Positions 52,771 to 61,920 of a stretch of 64,000 nucleotides of DNA are shown piece by piece (position 1 is the stretch's first letter; each line of letters opens with the position of its first letter). The translations under genes were made by a program, and so were the position numbers. Source of the DNA: Bacillus taeanensis (lineage in GTDB: Bacteria > Bacillota > Bacilli > Bacillales > UBA6769); the NCBI RefSeq assembly GCF_003318295.1, contig NZ_QOCW01000010.1, positions 1 through 64,000 on the forward strand, read 5' to 3'. The notes beneath the pieces were generated by a model that saw only the letters and a list, made by a program, of their open reading frames with translations, did not search any database and had not been told where the DNA came from.

Positions 52771-53598
52771 ATGAGTGAATCAAACCATTTACATAACGAT
52801 GCCATTAAAGTGCTGAAAGAAACGAGCCGAACATTTTTTATTCCGATCAGTCATCTTTCCTTAGACTTAAAAGATGCTGTAGCAAGCGCTTATCTTTGCA
52901 TGAGAGCTATTGATGAAATAGAAGATCATCCAGAACTTAAAGCAGAAGTAAAAGATCAGTTACTTCGGTTCATTTCAATCCTGCTTGAAAGCCCGCAAGC
53001 ATCTTTTAATAATGATGCGTTAAAAGCGATACTAAAGCCTTATAAGGTACACCTTCCGGAAGTAACTCTGCGCCTTGGCGATTGGATTAAGCTCTGCCCA
53101 GCCGGAGCTGCTGATAAAATGATGAATGCAACATCGATTATGGCAAAAGGAATGGCAAAATGGGCGTTAAAAGATTGGCAGATTAAAACAGAAGAAGAGT
53201 TAGATGAATATACGTATTATGTAGCGGGATTAGTAGGTGTGATGTTATCAGATATTTGGCAGTGGCATGATAACATCGAAACCGATCAAAACCTCGCGAT
53301 AGGCTTTGGACGAGGTTTACAGTCTGTTAACATTCTTCGCAACCGCAGTGAGGATAAAACACGCGGCGTTAATTTTTTTCCAGAAGGTTGGGAAACAGAA
53401 GATATGTTTAACTATGCGAGGAGAAATCTAGCACAAGCTGATGAATATGTGAAATCAATCCATCACACTGAAATTCTTAACTTCTGTAAAATCCCGCTCG
53501 CTCTTGCGCATGGGACGCTTGATGTTTTAGTTAAAGGAGAAGAAAAGCTAACGAGGGCATCTGTCACTGAAATTGTAAGTGATGTAGTAGGAGAGTAG
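52771..53598 (+). CDS. Squalene/phytoene synthase-family protein
   Basis: A 275-residue all-helical isoprenoid enzyme relative: SRTFFIPISHLS at the start, first Asp-rich motif RAIDEIEDHPE near residue 50, YVAGLVGVMLSDIW near residue 150 and second motif NILRNRSEDKTRGVNFFPE near residue 185. Squalene and phytoene synthases condense two prenyl diphosphates head to head. The second motif has Asn where the first Asp of DxxED is usual, so activity may be altered, for example to a prenyl diphosphate phosphatase like B. subtilis YisP. ATG 52771 follows AAAGGGTG. It has its own promoter and terminator. Confidence 0.8.
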   Translation: MSESNHLHNDAIKVLKETSRTFFIPISHLSLDLKDAVASAYLCMRAIDEIEDHPELKAEVKDQLLRFISILLESPQASFNNDALKAILKPYKVHLPEVTLRLGDWIKLCPAGAADKMMNATSIMAKGMAKWALKDWQIKTEEELDEYTYYVAGLVGVMLSDIWQWHDNIETDQNLAIGFGRGLQSVNILRNRSEDKTRGVNFFPEGWETEDMFNYARRNLAQADEYVKSIHHTEILNFCKIPLALAHGTLDVLVKGEEKLTRASVTEIVSDVVGE

Positions 53599-53625
53599 CA
53601 CAACGAAAAAAGTGAATGAAGGAAG

Positions 53626-53652
53626 ACCGCCTATGCAGTAGGTGGTTTTTTT
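53626..53652 (+). terminator. Terminator
   Basis: ACCGCCTA pairs with TAGGTGGT (two wobble pairs), followed by T7, 28 bases after the stop. Confidence 0.8.
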
Positions 53653-53703
53653 ATAAAACTAATGATTAAGAACTATAAAAAGTTGTTAAAGGAGTGAAGA
53701 AGA

Positions 53704-54036
53704 ATGGCAGAAATAGAAGATTTTTTAAAACTTGATATTCGTATTGGGACAGTGAAACATGCTGAGCTGCTGAAAGGTGCGCGCGTCCCGGCGATTAAAT
53801 TAGAAATTGATTTTGGAGAAGATATTGGAATGAAGCAATCGAGTGCTCAAATTACAAACAGATATACACACGAAGATATGATTAATAAACAAGTTGTGGC
53901 AGTTGTAAACTTTCCTCCAAGAAGAATTGCTGGATTTAAATCAGAAGTACTAGTCATCGGCGGTGTGCAAGAAAAAGGGGACGTTGTTTTATTAAGCCCT
54001 GATGAAAAGCTGCCTAATGGTACACCGATTGCGTAA
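53704..54036 (+). CDS. csaA: CsaA tRNA-binding-domain chaperone
   Basis: A 110-residue stand-alone tRNA-binding OB-fold of the CsaA type: FLKLDIRIGTVKHAELLKGARVPAIKLEIDFG at the start and the C-terminal VVNFPPRRIAGFKSEVLVIG. B. subtilis CsaA is a dimeric protein with export-chaperone activity that interacts with SecA and precursor proteins. That activity is inferred by family. It starts at ATG 53704 after AAAGGAGTGAAG. Confidence 0.9.
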   Translation: MAEIEDFLKLDIRIGTVKHAELLKGARVPAIKLEIDFGEDIGMKQSSAQITNRYTHEDMINKQVVAVVNFPPRRIAGFKSEVLVIGGVQEKGDVVLLSPDEKLPNGTPIA

Positions 54037-54150
54037 GGACATAAAGATATTTAATTTTGACTTTCAAGGCATCAAGAAGTTCGTGTTTGTGAGTACTTTA
54101 GCTCTACACAGGGAATCCAAATACTCAAAACGTTATAGAGGCATTACTAG

Positions 54151-54183
54151 AAAGGCAGTGAAGCAAAACTCTTCACTGCTTTT
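54151..54183 (+). terminator. Terminator-like hairpin downstream of csaA
   Basis: AAAGGCAGTGAAG pairs with CTTCACTGCTTTT (one G-T pair) across a 7-base loop, with a short T-rich flank. Confidence 0.6.
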
Positions 54184-54244
54184 CATTTACGTTCTCTTAT
54201 AGATTTATGTACAATGAAAAAAGAAGAACGCAGAGGTGAACGTG

Positions 54245-56518
54245 ATGAATAAAAAGAAAACCCTTCAAGAAATGATTGATTTTTTAAAGAATAATCATCA
54301 TTATCGTGAAAATATTAAGTTGTGGAAAACGATTCCCCCAAAAAAAGCAAAAACCATCTTGTTTCCAAATTCAATTGATGAAAGAATTAAGACGGCTTTA
54401 AAGAATCGAGGCGTAAAAGAACTTTATACGCATCAAGCTTCTGCTTATGAATACGTTAGAAACAAAGAAAATATTACTGCGGTTACTCCGACCGCTTCAG
54501 GGAAAACACTTTGTTATAATTTACCTGTCCTGCAGCAAGTAATTGATGACGATCAAAGCCGTGCCCTTTATTTATTTCCTACAAAAGCACTTGCACAGGA
54601 TCAAAAGAGCGAAATGAATGAGTTCATTGATGAAATTGGTGTGGAGGTAAAAAGCTATACGTATGACGGAGATACACCGGCAAATATAAGGCAGGTTATT
54701 CGAAAAGCCGGTCATGTTGTGATGACGAATCCAGATATGCTTCATTCGGCAATCTTACCGCATCATACAAAATGGATTTCATTATTTGAAAATTTAAAAG
54801 TGATTGTGATTGATGAGCTTCATACATACCGCGGGGTGTTTGGCAGTCATGTTGCAAATGTGATACGCCGTTTAAAACGGATTTGCCGCTACTATGGCAG
54901 TAATCCTGTTTTTATTTGTACGTCTGCTACAATTGCAAATCCAAAGCAGTTAGCAGAGCATCTTATTGGAGAGCCTGTTACGTTAATTCATAATAATGGA
55001 GCACCAACTGGGAAAAAGCATTTTGTGCTGTATAATCCTCCTGTTATAAATAAACCGTTAAATATTCGAAAAAGCGCTGTTCTTGAAGCGCGTAAAATTG
55101 CCAGTGAATTTTTAACGAGCGGCATTCAAACGATTGTGTTTGCGAGAAGCCGTGTTCGTGTTGAAATATTATTAAGTTACTTACAAGAGTTAATTAAAAA
55201 GAAAATCGGCAATCAATCGATTCAAGGCTACCGAGGCGGTTATTTGCCAACACAGCGAAGAAAAATAGAGCAGGGCCTTCGAAGCGGTGATATTTTAGGG
55301 GTTGTCAGTACAAACGCCTTAGAGCTTGGCGTTGATATCGGCCAGCTCCAAGTATGTGTATTAACAGGATATCCTGGTTCAATTGCAAGTACGTGGCAGC
55401 AGGCAGGCCGAGCAGGAAGAAGGCAGGATGAATCACTTGTTGTGATGATTGCAAGTTCGAATCCGCTCGATCAATATATTATTGATCATCCAGAATTTTT
55501 GTTTGAAAGAAACCCTGAATCAGCAAGAATTAATCCTGATAACCTTATTATTCTTGTTGATCATATTAAATGTGCCGCCTATGAGCTTCCTTTTAAAGAA
55601 GGAGAAACGTTTGACGGCGTTGAAATTGAAGAAATTTTATCATTTTTAGCAGAAGAAGATGTGCTTCATTATCAAGGAAAGAAATGGTTTTGGATGAATC
55701 GGTCGTTTCCTGCTCATAACATCAGCCTTCGCTCTGCTTCTCAAGAAAATGTTGTAATTATTGATATAACGGAAACTGCAAATGTAAAGGTGATTGGCGA
55801 AATGGACCGTTTTAGTGCGATGACACTTTTACATGAAGAAGCGATCTATATTCATCAAGGCGTTCAGTATCAAGTAGAAAAACTTGATTATGAGGAGAAA
55901 AAAGCGTTTATTCGTCAAGTTGATGTTGATTACTATACAGACGCAAATCTTGCCGTTGAATTAAAAGTGCTGGAAGTTGATCAGGAAAAAAGTCTTTCAG
56001 GAAATAGTTATCTTTCATACGGCGAAGTGATGGTAAACGCAATGACCACAATTTTTAAGAAAATAAAGTTTGAAACACATGAAAATATCGGCTCTGGTCC
56101 GATTTATTTACCTGAAGAAGAGCTTCATACAAATGCTGCTTGGATCAGTATAACAGAAAATCTTCTTGAAAAACTTGGTGAAAACAAACTAGAGGAAGGA
56201 CTTGTCGGCATTGCGAATGTACTCCGCCATGTGGCGCCGCTCTATGTAATGTGCGATGTCATGGATTTACACGTTGTCCCACAAGTAAAGGCACTCCATT
56301 CAGAAAAGCCAACGATTTTTCTTTATGACCGCTACCCTGGCGGAGTGGGCCTTAGTGAACAAGTATATAAATATATGAATGAAATTCTTCAGGAAGTAAA
56401 CTGGATTTTAAGAAGCTGTCCGTGTGAAGCCGGATGTCCTTCTTGTGTTGGTGTAGACGGTGGAGGATCTAGTAAAAAGGTAGCTCTTCTTATTTTAGAA
56501 GCTATCCAAGGGGAGTAA
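54245..56518 (+). CDS. mrfA: DEAD/DEAH-box DNA helicase MrfA (YprA)
   Basis: A 757-residue superfamily 2 helicase. Walker A appears in TPTASGKTLCYNLPV near residue 82, the DEAH-like box as VIDELHTYRG, and C-terminal motif VI as QQAGRAGRRQDE. The MZB (DUF1998) domain ends with CPCEAGCPSC, a CxCx3Cx2C zinc site reported to be needed in MrfA. In B. subtilis MrfA and MrfB repair mitomycin C adducts independently of UvrABC. ATG 54245 is six bases after AGAGGTG. mrfB starts 3 bases after the stop. Confidence 0.92.
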   Translation: MNKKKTLQEMIDFLKNNHHYRENIKLWKTIPPKKAKTILFPNSIDERIKTALKNRGVKELYTHQASAYEYVRNKENITAVTPTASGKTLCYNLPVLQQVIDDDQSRALYLFPTKALAQDQKSEMNEFIDEIGVEVKSYTYDGDTPANIRQVIRKAGHVVMTNPDMLHSAILPHHTKWISLFENLKVIVIDELHTYRGVFGSHVANVIRRLKRICRYYGSNPVFICTSATIANPKQLAEHLIGEPVTLIHNNGAPTGKKHFVLYNPPVINKPLNIRKSAVLEARKIASEFLTSGIQTIVFARSRVRVEILLSYLQELIKKKIGNQSIQGYRGGYLPTQRRKIEQGLRSGDILGVVSTNALELGVDIGQLQVCVLTGYPGSIASTWQQAGRAGRRQDESLVVMIASSNPLDQYIIDHPEFLFERNPESARINPDNLIILVDHIKCAAYELPFKEGETFDGVEIEEILSFLAEEDVLHYQGKKWFWMNRSFPAHNISLRSASQENVVIIDITETANVKVIGEMDRFSAMTLLHEEAIYIHQGVQYQVEKLDYEEKKAFIRQVDVDYYTDANLAVELKVLEVDQEKSLSGNSYLSYGEVMVNAMTTIFKKIKFETHENIGSGPIYLPEEELHTNAAWISITENLLEKLGENKLEEGLVGIANVLRHVAPLYVMCDVMDLHVVPQVKALHSEKPTIFLYDRYPGGVGLSEQVYKYMNEILQEVNWILRSCPCEAGCPSCVGVDGGGSSKKVALLILEAIQGE

Positions 56519-56521
56519 AAG

Positions 56522-57802
56522 ATGTCATTACAATCCAAGTTAAATCGCTATAAATCACATTTAACAGTTAATAACGATAAAAATGCGCAAATCGAGAAAG
56601 TGAAAACGTTAAGTGAAACGATTCAGCATTATGACACATGGGTGTCACTTGGTGCGAAACCTTTTGAATTTGAAAATCAAGTTGTTTTTATTAGAAAAAA
56701 ACAGTATCCGTTCGAATACAAGCACGGCATTTATGAATTAGGAAAACTGAAAGAGGCTGTGGAGCGTTGGAATAATTACAAGATCGCTCATCCATTATCA
56801 GGGGTCGACAAAAAAGCTGAAGATTTTCTTTTTTTCGACACAGAAACAACCGGTTTAGGAAGCGGGGCGGGAAACACGATCTTTTTAATTGGATACAGCC
56901 GCTTTTTAGAAAACAGTGTAGAGGTTACTCAAGTTTTTCTGCCGAATCCAGCCGCCGAACCCGCCTTTTATTATGGCTTTTTAAACGATATAAGCGAGTT
57001 GGAAAATATTGTAACTTATAATGGGAAGTCCTTTGATTGGCCAAATGTGAAGTCACGTCATACGTTCGTGCGTGATATTGTCCCTGAGCTTCCTGTGTTT
57101 GGTCATTTTGACTTACTGCACGGATCAAGAAGAGTATGGAAGCATCGTCTCGAGTCGCATCGCCTTGCTGTTGTAGAAAAGGAAATTCTTCAAATAAAAC
57201 GTGAAAGTGATGTACCAGGCTATTTAGCGCCAATGCTCTATTTTGAGTATTTAAAAGAACAGAATCCGGAAATTATTGCAGGCGTATTAAAACATAATGA
57301 GAGCGATGTAATCACGTTAATTTCATTGTATACTCACCTTTCTCTCATGCTGTTAAACGAGCCGTTTGAAAGTCATCTCAGCAGTGAAAAATATGAAATT
57401 GGCAGATGGTATGAAGCATTAGGCGATGTAGAGCGCGCAATGAGTTATTTTCAGAAATTAAGCGAAAGCGAATCATCTTTCACACTCAAAGCGAAAAAAT
57501 CACTTTCAATGCTTTACAAAAAACAAAACCAATTTGAAGAAGCAGTTGCGCTTTGGACGGAGTTATCAGAACAGACTGAAATGGGTTTAGAAGAAGTTGA
57601 TATCGAACTTTCTAAAGTTTATGAACATCGTTATAAAGACTTCGAAAAAGCATTATATTATGCAGAATCTGCCTATCAAAGATGGAAATCATCTTTGCGT
57701 TTATTAAAATCAAAAGAAGAAAATGAAAGAAAAGCGTTTGTAAAGCGGATCGAGCGGTTAAAAGAAAAGATAGAAAGGAGAAGTAATAGTGGATCAAGCT
57801 GA
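56522..57802 (+). CDS. mrfB: Exonuclease MrfB (YprB), RNase H-like fold with TPR tail
   Basis: A 426-residue partner of MrfA. An RNase H-like DnaQ exonuclease domain (about 100-270) contains FFDTETTGLGSGAGNTIF, the conserved YNGKSFDWP and HNESDVITLISLY with metal-binding aspartates. The C-terminal 130 residues form TPR-like helices (YEALGDVERAMSYFQKL). It starts at ATG 56522, directly after mrfA, and overlaps the next gene by 14 bases. The operon therefore continues beyond the usual mrfAB pair. Confidence 0.9.
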   Translation: MSLQSKLNRYKSHLTVNNDKNAQIEKVKTLSETIQHYDTWVSLGAKPFEFENQVVFIRKKQYPFEYKHGIYELGKLKEAVERWNNYKIAHPLSGVDKKAEDFLFFDTETTGLGSGAGNTIFLIGYSRFLENSVEVTQVFLPNPAAEPAFYYGFLNDISELENIVTYNGKSFDWPNVKSRHTFVRDIVPELPVFGHFDLLHGSRRVWKHRLESHRLAVVEKEILQIKRESDVPGYLAPMLYFEYLKEQNPEIIAGVLKHNESDVITLISLYTHLSLMLLNEPFESHLSSEKYEIGRWYEALGDVERAMSYFQKLSESESSFTLKAKKSLSMLYKKQNQFEEAVALWTELSEQTEMGLEEVDIELSKVYEHRYKDFEKALYYAESAYQRWKSSLRLLKSKEENERKAFVKRIERLKEKIERRSNSGSS

Positions 57803-59699
57803 TTTTTTAACATTAATTGAAAAAAAAGAACCTTTTCATCTTTTAACGAGTCAACAGTTAAAGCGAATGACAGAGGGCGCTGTGATTGAAACGTATACGA
57901 AAAAACAATTTCTTTTTCATGAACGGGATAAAGAAGTGGAAATTTCGTTTCTTCTTTCAGGCATTACAAAAAATATCCTTCATAAAGCGAATGGAAAGCA
58001 AGTCTCTGTTCGTTATTATTACCCGGGAGATATTATTGGACTAATGATTATGTTTACGAGCGGAGATATGAATTTTTCTGTGCAGGCCATTGAAGATTGT
58101 GAAGTAATACGTTTAAAAAAATCTGCTTTTTTAGAAATGATGTCTGAAAACAAAAAATTCTCTGAAGTTATATTAGAAAGTATCGGAGAACGAATGAAAA
58201 CATTGTATGATGAAATTAAAGCAGAACGTGATCGTGAAGACGATCATGAAAATATCCCCCTTTTTCGTACGAGAGTTTCTTCGATTATGGAGCAGGTAAA
58301 GTGGGTCTCACCGTCACAAACCTTATTGGAAGCTTCACATAAAATTCAGGCGAGCCGCTTTCCAGGTTTTATTGTAAGTGAAGATGGTCAAAGTTTATTA
58401 GGTGTGATCACTCATCATGAAGTGATTGAGGGGCTTATTCAAGGGAAAAGCTCTGATGCTGTGAAAGAATGGATGAAGCAGAAGCCATATACAGTAGAGT
58501 TTGATGCTTTTAGTTATGAAGCCCTTACCTTTTTTAAACATCATGAAGTTTCGTTGGTACCTGTCATGAGAAAAAGTAAGCTCGTTGGGATGGTAACAGC
58601 TGAATCATTTTTGCATTTGCAGGATTCCGAATATTTAAGTTTATCCTATCAGCTTCAAGCTGTTCAGGAATTAGAACAGCTTACTTATTTGTCACCAACG
58701 AGCAATGACAATTTTCAAGCTTTTGTAGGAGAGCTGCTTGATAGTGGGACGTTATCTTATGAAATTTGTGAAATTATTTCAAACTATAATGATAAAATTC
58801 ACCGCCAAATTATTAAGATTGCCGAAAAGCAAATGAAAGAAGAAGGCTATGGACCGCCTCCTGTTAATTACTGCTTTATCGTAATGGGAAGTGAAGGGAG
58901 AAAAGAACAAGCTTTTTCAACAGATCAGGATAATGGGCTAATTATTGATGATTATAACCATTTGACGAACGCAGCTGAAGTTAAAGCTTATTTTCAGCGT
59001 TTAGGAGAAATAATTAATAAAGCGCTCGCGTACTGCGGTTTTCCGGAATGTAAAGGTGGAATTATGGCAAAAGAAGAAAATTGGGCACACACTATTAGTT
59101 CATGGAAAGATGAAATACAGCGGTGGATTAAAGAGTCAGATGCGGAAGAAATTCGTAACTTTACGATCTTTATGGATTTTAGACCGATATATGGTGATTT
59201 TCAACTTGCCCGAACGCTACGTAGCATATTAACCGAAAAAGTGAGGCGAGCCCAAACGCTGCATCATTTATTAATTAAAGATACGATTCGTTTTCGAGTG
59301 CCTCTTAATGCATTTGGTCGGTTAAATGTACAAGGAAAGAAAAAGCAGCTTAATTTAAAAAAATCCGCGATTATGCAAATTGTAAATGGGATACGAATTT
59401 TTGCGATTAAGTATGGAATTGAAGAAGTAAATACATTACGAAGACTAAGGGTGTTAAAAGAAAAGGAAATTTTCCATCCTCGTGATGTGCAAAATATTGA
59501 AACAGCTCTTCACTATTTACTTCGATTCCGGCTGCAAAACAATTTAAAACAATTACAAAAAAATGAGTCTCTAACAAATCATATTATTGTACCGAATTTA
59601 TTAAAAGAGGAAAAAAGGCAGCTTAAAGAAGCGCTTGCAGTTGCAAAAAGAATGCAGCAGGTAAGTGAATTAAGTTTTGGTCGAAACAGGGGACTGTAA
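57789..59699 (+). CDS. CBS/cyclic nucleotide-binding domain protein with DUF294 nucleotidyltransferase
   Basis: A 636-residue multidomain protein: an N-terminal cyclic nucleotide-binding-like beta roll (about 20-135, KQVSVRYYYPGDIIGLM), two CBS domains (about 160-275), then a DUF294 GlnD-like nucleotidyltransferase with GSEGRKEQAFSTDQDNG near residue 370, and a DUF294 C-terminal helical domain. The catalytic GSxxRxExxxxxDxD pattern is intact. It might uridylylate or otherwise modify a partner in response to nucleotide levels, and the substrate is unknown. GTG 57789 follows AAAGGAGAAG and lies inside the end of mrfB, indicating coupling. Confidence 0.85.
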   Translation: MDQADFLTLIEKKEPFHLLTSQQLKRMTEGAVIETYTKKQFLFHERDKEVEISFLLSGITKNILHKANGKQVSVRYYYPGDIIGLMIMFTSGDMNFSVQAIEDCEVIRLKKSAFLEMMSENKKFSEVILESIGERMKTLYDEIKAERDREDDHENIPLFRTRVSSIMEQVKWVSPSQTLLEASHKIQASRFPGFIVSEDGQSLLGVITHHEVIEGLIQGKSSDAVKEWMKQKPYTVEFDAFSYEALTFFKHHEVSLVPVMRKSKLVGMVTAESFLHLQDSEYLSLSYQLQAVQELEQLTYLSPTSNDNFQAFVGELLDSGTLSYEICEIISNYNDKIHRQIIKIAEKQMKEEGYGPPPVNYCFIVMGSEGRKEQAFSTDQDNGLIIDDYNHLTNAAEVKAYFQRLGEIINKALAYCGFPECKGGIMAKEENWAHTISSWKDEIQRWIKESDAEEIRNFTIFMDFRPIYGDFQLARTLRSILTEKVRRAQTLHHLLIKDTIRFRVPLNAFGRLNVQGKKKQLNLKKSAIMQIVNGIRIFAIKYGIEEVNTLRRLRVLKEKEIFHPRDVQNIETALHYLLRFRLQNNLKQLQKNESLTNHIIVPNLLKEEKRQLKEALAVAKRMQQVSELSFGRNRGL

Positions 59700-59701
59700 A
59701 G

Positions 59702-60427
59702 ATGAAAGATATTGGATTTCGCTTATTTAAATATTATCTCTTTGATCAATTTTTATGGAAACATAAAATTAAAGAGTACAAAAAAGAAGAAAACTACTTT
59801 CGTATGATGGAAAAGCTGCTTTTTGATGAAAAATTTTTAAGCTGGCAAGAAAAGAAATTGGCTGATGCGGTGTTTACAGTTTTTGATTTAGAGACAACAG
59901 GATTTTTACCAACCTTAGGTGATGAAATTGTTTCAATGGGTGCTGTGAAAGTCAACTGCCGAAATGAACAGATCGAAAAGCCGTTTTATCAAATTGTAAA
60001 ACCTTTTCGGCGTATTCCGAATGAGGTATACAGCATTACTGGCTTTTCAAAAAATGATATTGCCAATGGGGTTGATTTTTTAAAAGCATTTGACCGTTTT
60101 TATGAATATAGTAAAAACACGATTTTAGTAGCACATCCAGCTAGTTTTGATGTAATGTTTTTGCAAAAAATGGTTAAAAGGTGGGGTCTTCCTTCTTATA
60201 ATCCGCCATTTTTAGATTCCTATTCATTAGCAAAGTATTTATACCCTAATCGCAATATTCATCTTGATTCCTTGATATTACGCCATAATATTCCGATAAA
60301 AGAAAGGCACCATGCATTAAATGATGCCTTAATGACGGCTCAGTTATTTTTTGCTATGATGGATGAGTTGAATTTTAGTAAAGAAGACTCTGTTCAAAAG
60401 CTATGTGAAGCTTTTAAAACAGGATAA
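59702..60427 (+). CDS. DnaQ-like 3'-5' exonuclease
   Basis: A 241-residue DEDDh exonuclease. Exo I FDLETTGFLPTLGDE, Exo II VAHPASFDVMFL and Exo III HHALNDALMTAQLF are all present. An N-terminal helical extension of about 55 residues precedes the nuclease. It starts 2 bases after the DUF294 gene. This pair (CBS-DUF294 plus DnaQ-like nuclease) occurs side by side in other bacteria. It is probably the last gene of the mrfAB operon, though no clear terminator follows. Confidence 0.88.
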   Translation: MKDIGFRLFKYYLFDQFLWKHKIKEYKKEENYFRMMEKLLFDEKFLSWQEKKLADAVFTVFDLETTGFLPTLGDEIVSMGAVKVNCRNEQIEKPFYQIVKPFRRIPNEVYSITGFSKNDIANGVDFLKAFDRFYEYSKNTILVAHPASFDVMFLQKMVKRWGLPSYNPPFLDSYSLAKYLYPNRNIHLDSLILRHNIPIKERHHALNDALMTAQLFFAMMDELNFSKEDSVQKLCEAFKTG

Positions 60428-60572
60428 TACAAAATATAAAAGAAATTTGAGGAATTTCGACATTTTTTAAAAGTTGGGATTGCTTTCTTTTTTTATTTTT
60501 TGTAATGTATTGATGTAATATGTTTTAAAAGTCGTTGTTTTAGAATGACATTTTTTTAATGGAGAGATTGAA

Positions 60573-60671
60573 GTGAGAAAATTTATTGTTTTTTTGTATT
60601 TTGTAGTCATTGTTCTAACTGCGTTTTTAATGAATGACATTAGTCATGCAAATGATTATTTAATTCGATAA
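60573..60671 (+). CDS. Very small membrane peptide
   Basis: 32 residues: a basic start, a hydrophobic helix (FIVFLYFVVIVLTAFLM) and a polar tail. GTG 60573 lies seven bases after GGAGAG. It lies between the exonuclease gene and cotD. No family is recognised. It could be a signal-like or membrane micropeptide, or fortuitous. Confidence 0.35.
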   Translation: MRKFIVFLYFVVIVLTAFLMNDISHANDYLIR

Positions 60672-60693
60672 GAAAATAGGTGCTTGACTTATG

Positions 60694-60721
60694 ACGAGTT
60701 ATCAATTGCCATCATAGGCTA
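60694..60721 (+). promoter_or_regulatory. Sigma-K-type promoter of cotD
   Basis: AC, 17 bases, CATAGGCTA, an exact AC-N16/17-CATANNNTA match 36 bases before the cotD start. B. subtilis cotD is a sigma-K gene, which supports the reading. Confidence 0.65.
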
Positions 60722-60757
60722 TTAGGGAAATATCTTTTCTTAAGGAGGAGAAACCCT

Positions 60758-60979
60758 ATGCCAATGTGGCCTCGTCCAATGAGACCAATTGTTCATCCGA
60801 CAAGATACTGTACACAGCACCATTATCAACATCATGTTGTTCCGCACATGCATCCAACTCATATTCAACATCAGTACCATAATATTTATCATCATAAGCA
60901 CTATTATCCTGTAACACAATCATGTTGTTCTGATGCTGTGCATCAACATGAACAATGTGGAAGACCCCCTTGCTGTTAA
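60758..60979 (+). CDS. cotD: Spore coat protein CotD
   Basis: A 73-residue protein extremely rich in histidine, with tyrosine, proline and cysteine (HQYHNIYHHKHYYPV; ending CGRPPCC), the composition of CotD, an inner coat protein of the mother cell. It starts at ATG 60758, behind AAGGAGGAG. The adjacent ypsA-gpsB-rnpB order also fits. The sigma-K promoter candidate upstream would give late mother-cell expression. Confidence 0.88.
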   Translation: MPMWPRPMRPIVHPTRYCTQHHYQHHVVPHMHPTHIQHQYHNIYHHKHYYPVTQSCCSDAVHQHEQCGRPPCC

Positions 60980-60992
60980 CTGGTTTCAAAGA

Positions 60993-61022
60993 GAACGAAC
61001 TGATGAATTCATCAGTTCGTTC
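60993..61022 (+). terminator. Terminator of cotD
   Basis: A perfect 30-base palindrome (15-bp arms) with a T-rich tail, 13 bases after the stop codon. Confidence 0.7.
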
Positions 61023-61088
61023 ATTTATTACTATATAAAAAAGGCTGCTTTTTTATAAAAGACGCTGCAAAAAGAAAGGAGTCCAATA

Positions 61089-61646
61089 ATGGGGAAAGTT
61101 CTAACTGTAACAGGTTACAAGAGTCATGAATTAGGTATATTTAACGATAAACATCCTGGACTTCCGTACATAAAAAAAGCATTAAAACGAAATTTAGAGC
61201 GCCTTATTGACGAGTTTGATTTAGAATGGGTATTAATTAGCGGTCAATTAGGTGTAGAGCTTTGGACGGCAGAAATTGTTTTTGAGCTTCAAGAAACATA
61301 TCCGCATTTAAAGCTTGCTGTATTAACCCCTTTTTTAGGACAAGAAGAGCGTTGGAATGAAGAGCGGCAAGAGTATTATGAAATGATTACAGCGCAGGCT
61401 GACTTTTATGAGAGTATTTCAAAAAAGCCTTATGAAAGTCCATTACAGTTAAAAGTAAAAAACCAATTTCTTATTGAGAAAAGCAGTGGCTTATTAATTT
61501 TATATGATGAAGAACAGCCGGGCTCACCAAAATATTATTTAGAGGAAGCGCTTAAAAAGAGACAAAGTCATCCAAACTTTGAAATATTCACAATTACACC
61601 ATTTGATATTAATGAACTCATTCAAGATGAACAAAATAGCTGGTAA
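61089..61646 (+). CDS. ypsA: YpsA, SLOG-fold protein (DUF1273)
   Basis: A 185-residue protein of the YpsA family in the SLOG nucleotide-binding superfamily. GYKSHELGIF, then WVLISGQLGVELWTAEIVFEL with the glycine of the nucleotide loop, and the middle LAVLTPFLGQEERWNE are typical. B. subtilis YpsA affects cell division and filament width when overexpressed and sits beside gpsB. It starts at ATG 61089, after AAAGGAGTCC. The ligand is unproven. Confidence 0.88.
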   Translation: MGKVLTVTGYKSHELGIFNDKHPGLPYIKKALKRNLERLIDEFDLEWVLISGQLGVELWTAEIVFELQETYPHLKLAVLTPFLGQEERWNEERQEYYEMITAQADFYESISKKPYESPLQLKVKNQFLIEKSSGLLILYDEEQPGSPKYYLEEALKKRQSHPNFEIFTITPFDINELIQDEQNSW

Positions 61647-61920
61647 AAAGGATACAAGGCTCAAACAGAGGAAAAAAGCGTTGTATTTAGCTCTTTAATC
61701 CTTATGTGCACTAAATGAGTTAAAATCAACACAATATCCAAGGATTAGATGAGAATGATTGTTAAGAATAATATTTTTATATTGAAATTTATTGAAAAAC
61801 AATAGATAATAACTTATTATCACTATTACATACATGAGATAAAAACACAAATTGACAATTCTCAAGAATTTTGAAAAAATAAATAATAACAATTATTGTT
61901 TGGATGTTGAGGTGACAAAA

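Noticed and set aside
60756..60989. 77-codon minus-strand frame opposite cotD
   Set aside because: The plus strand encodes a clear His/Cys-rich CotD with promoter and ribosome binding site.
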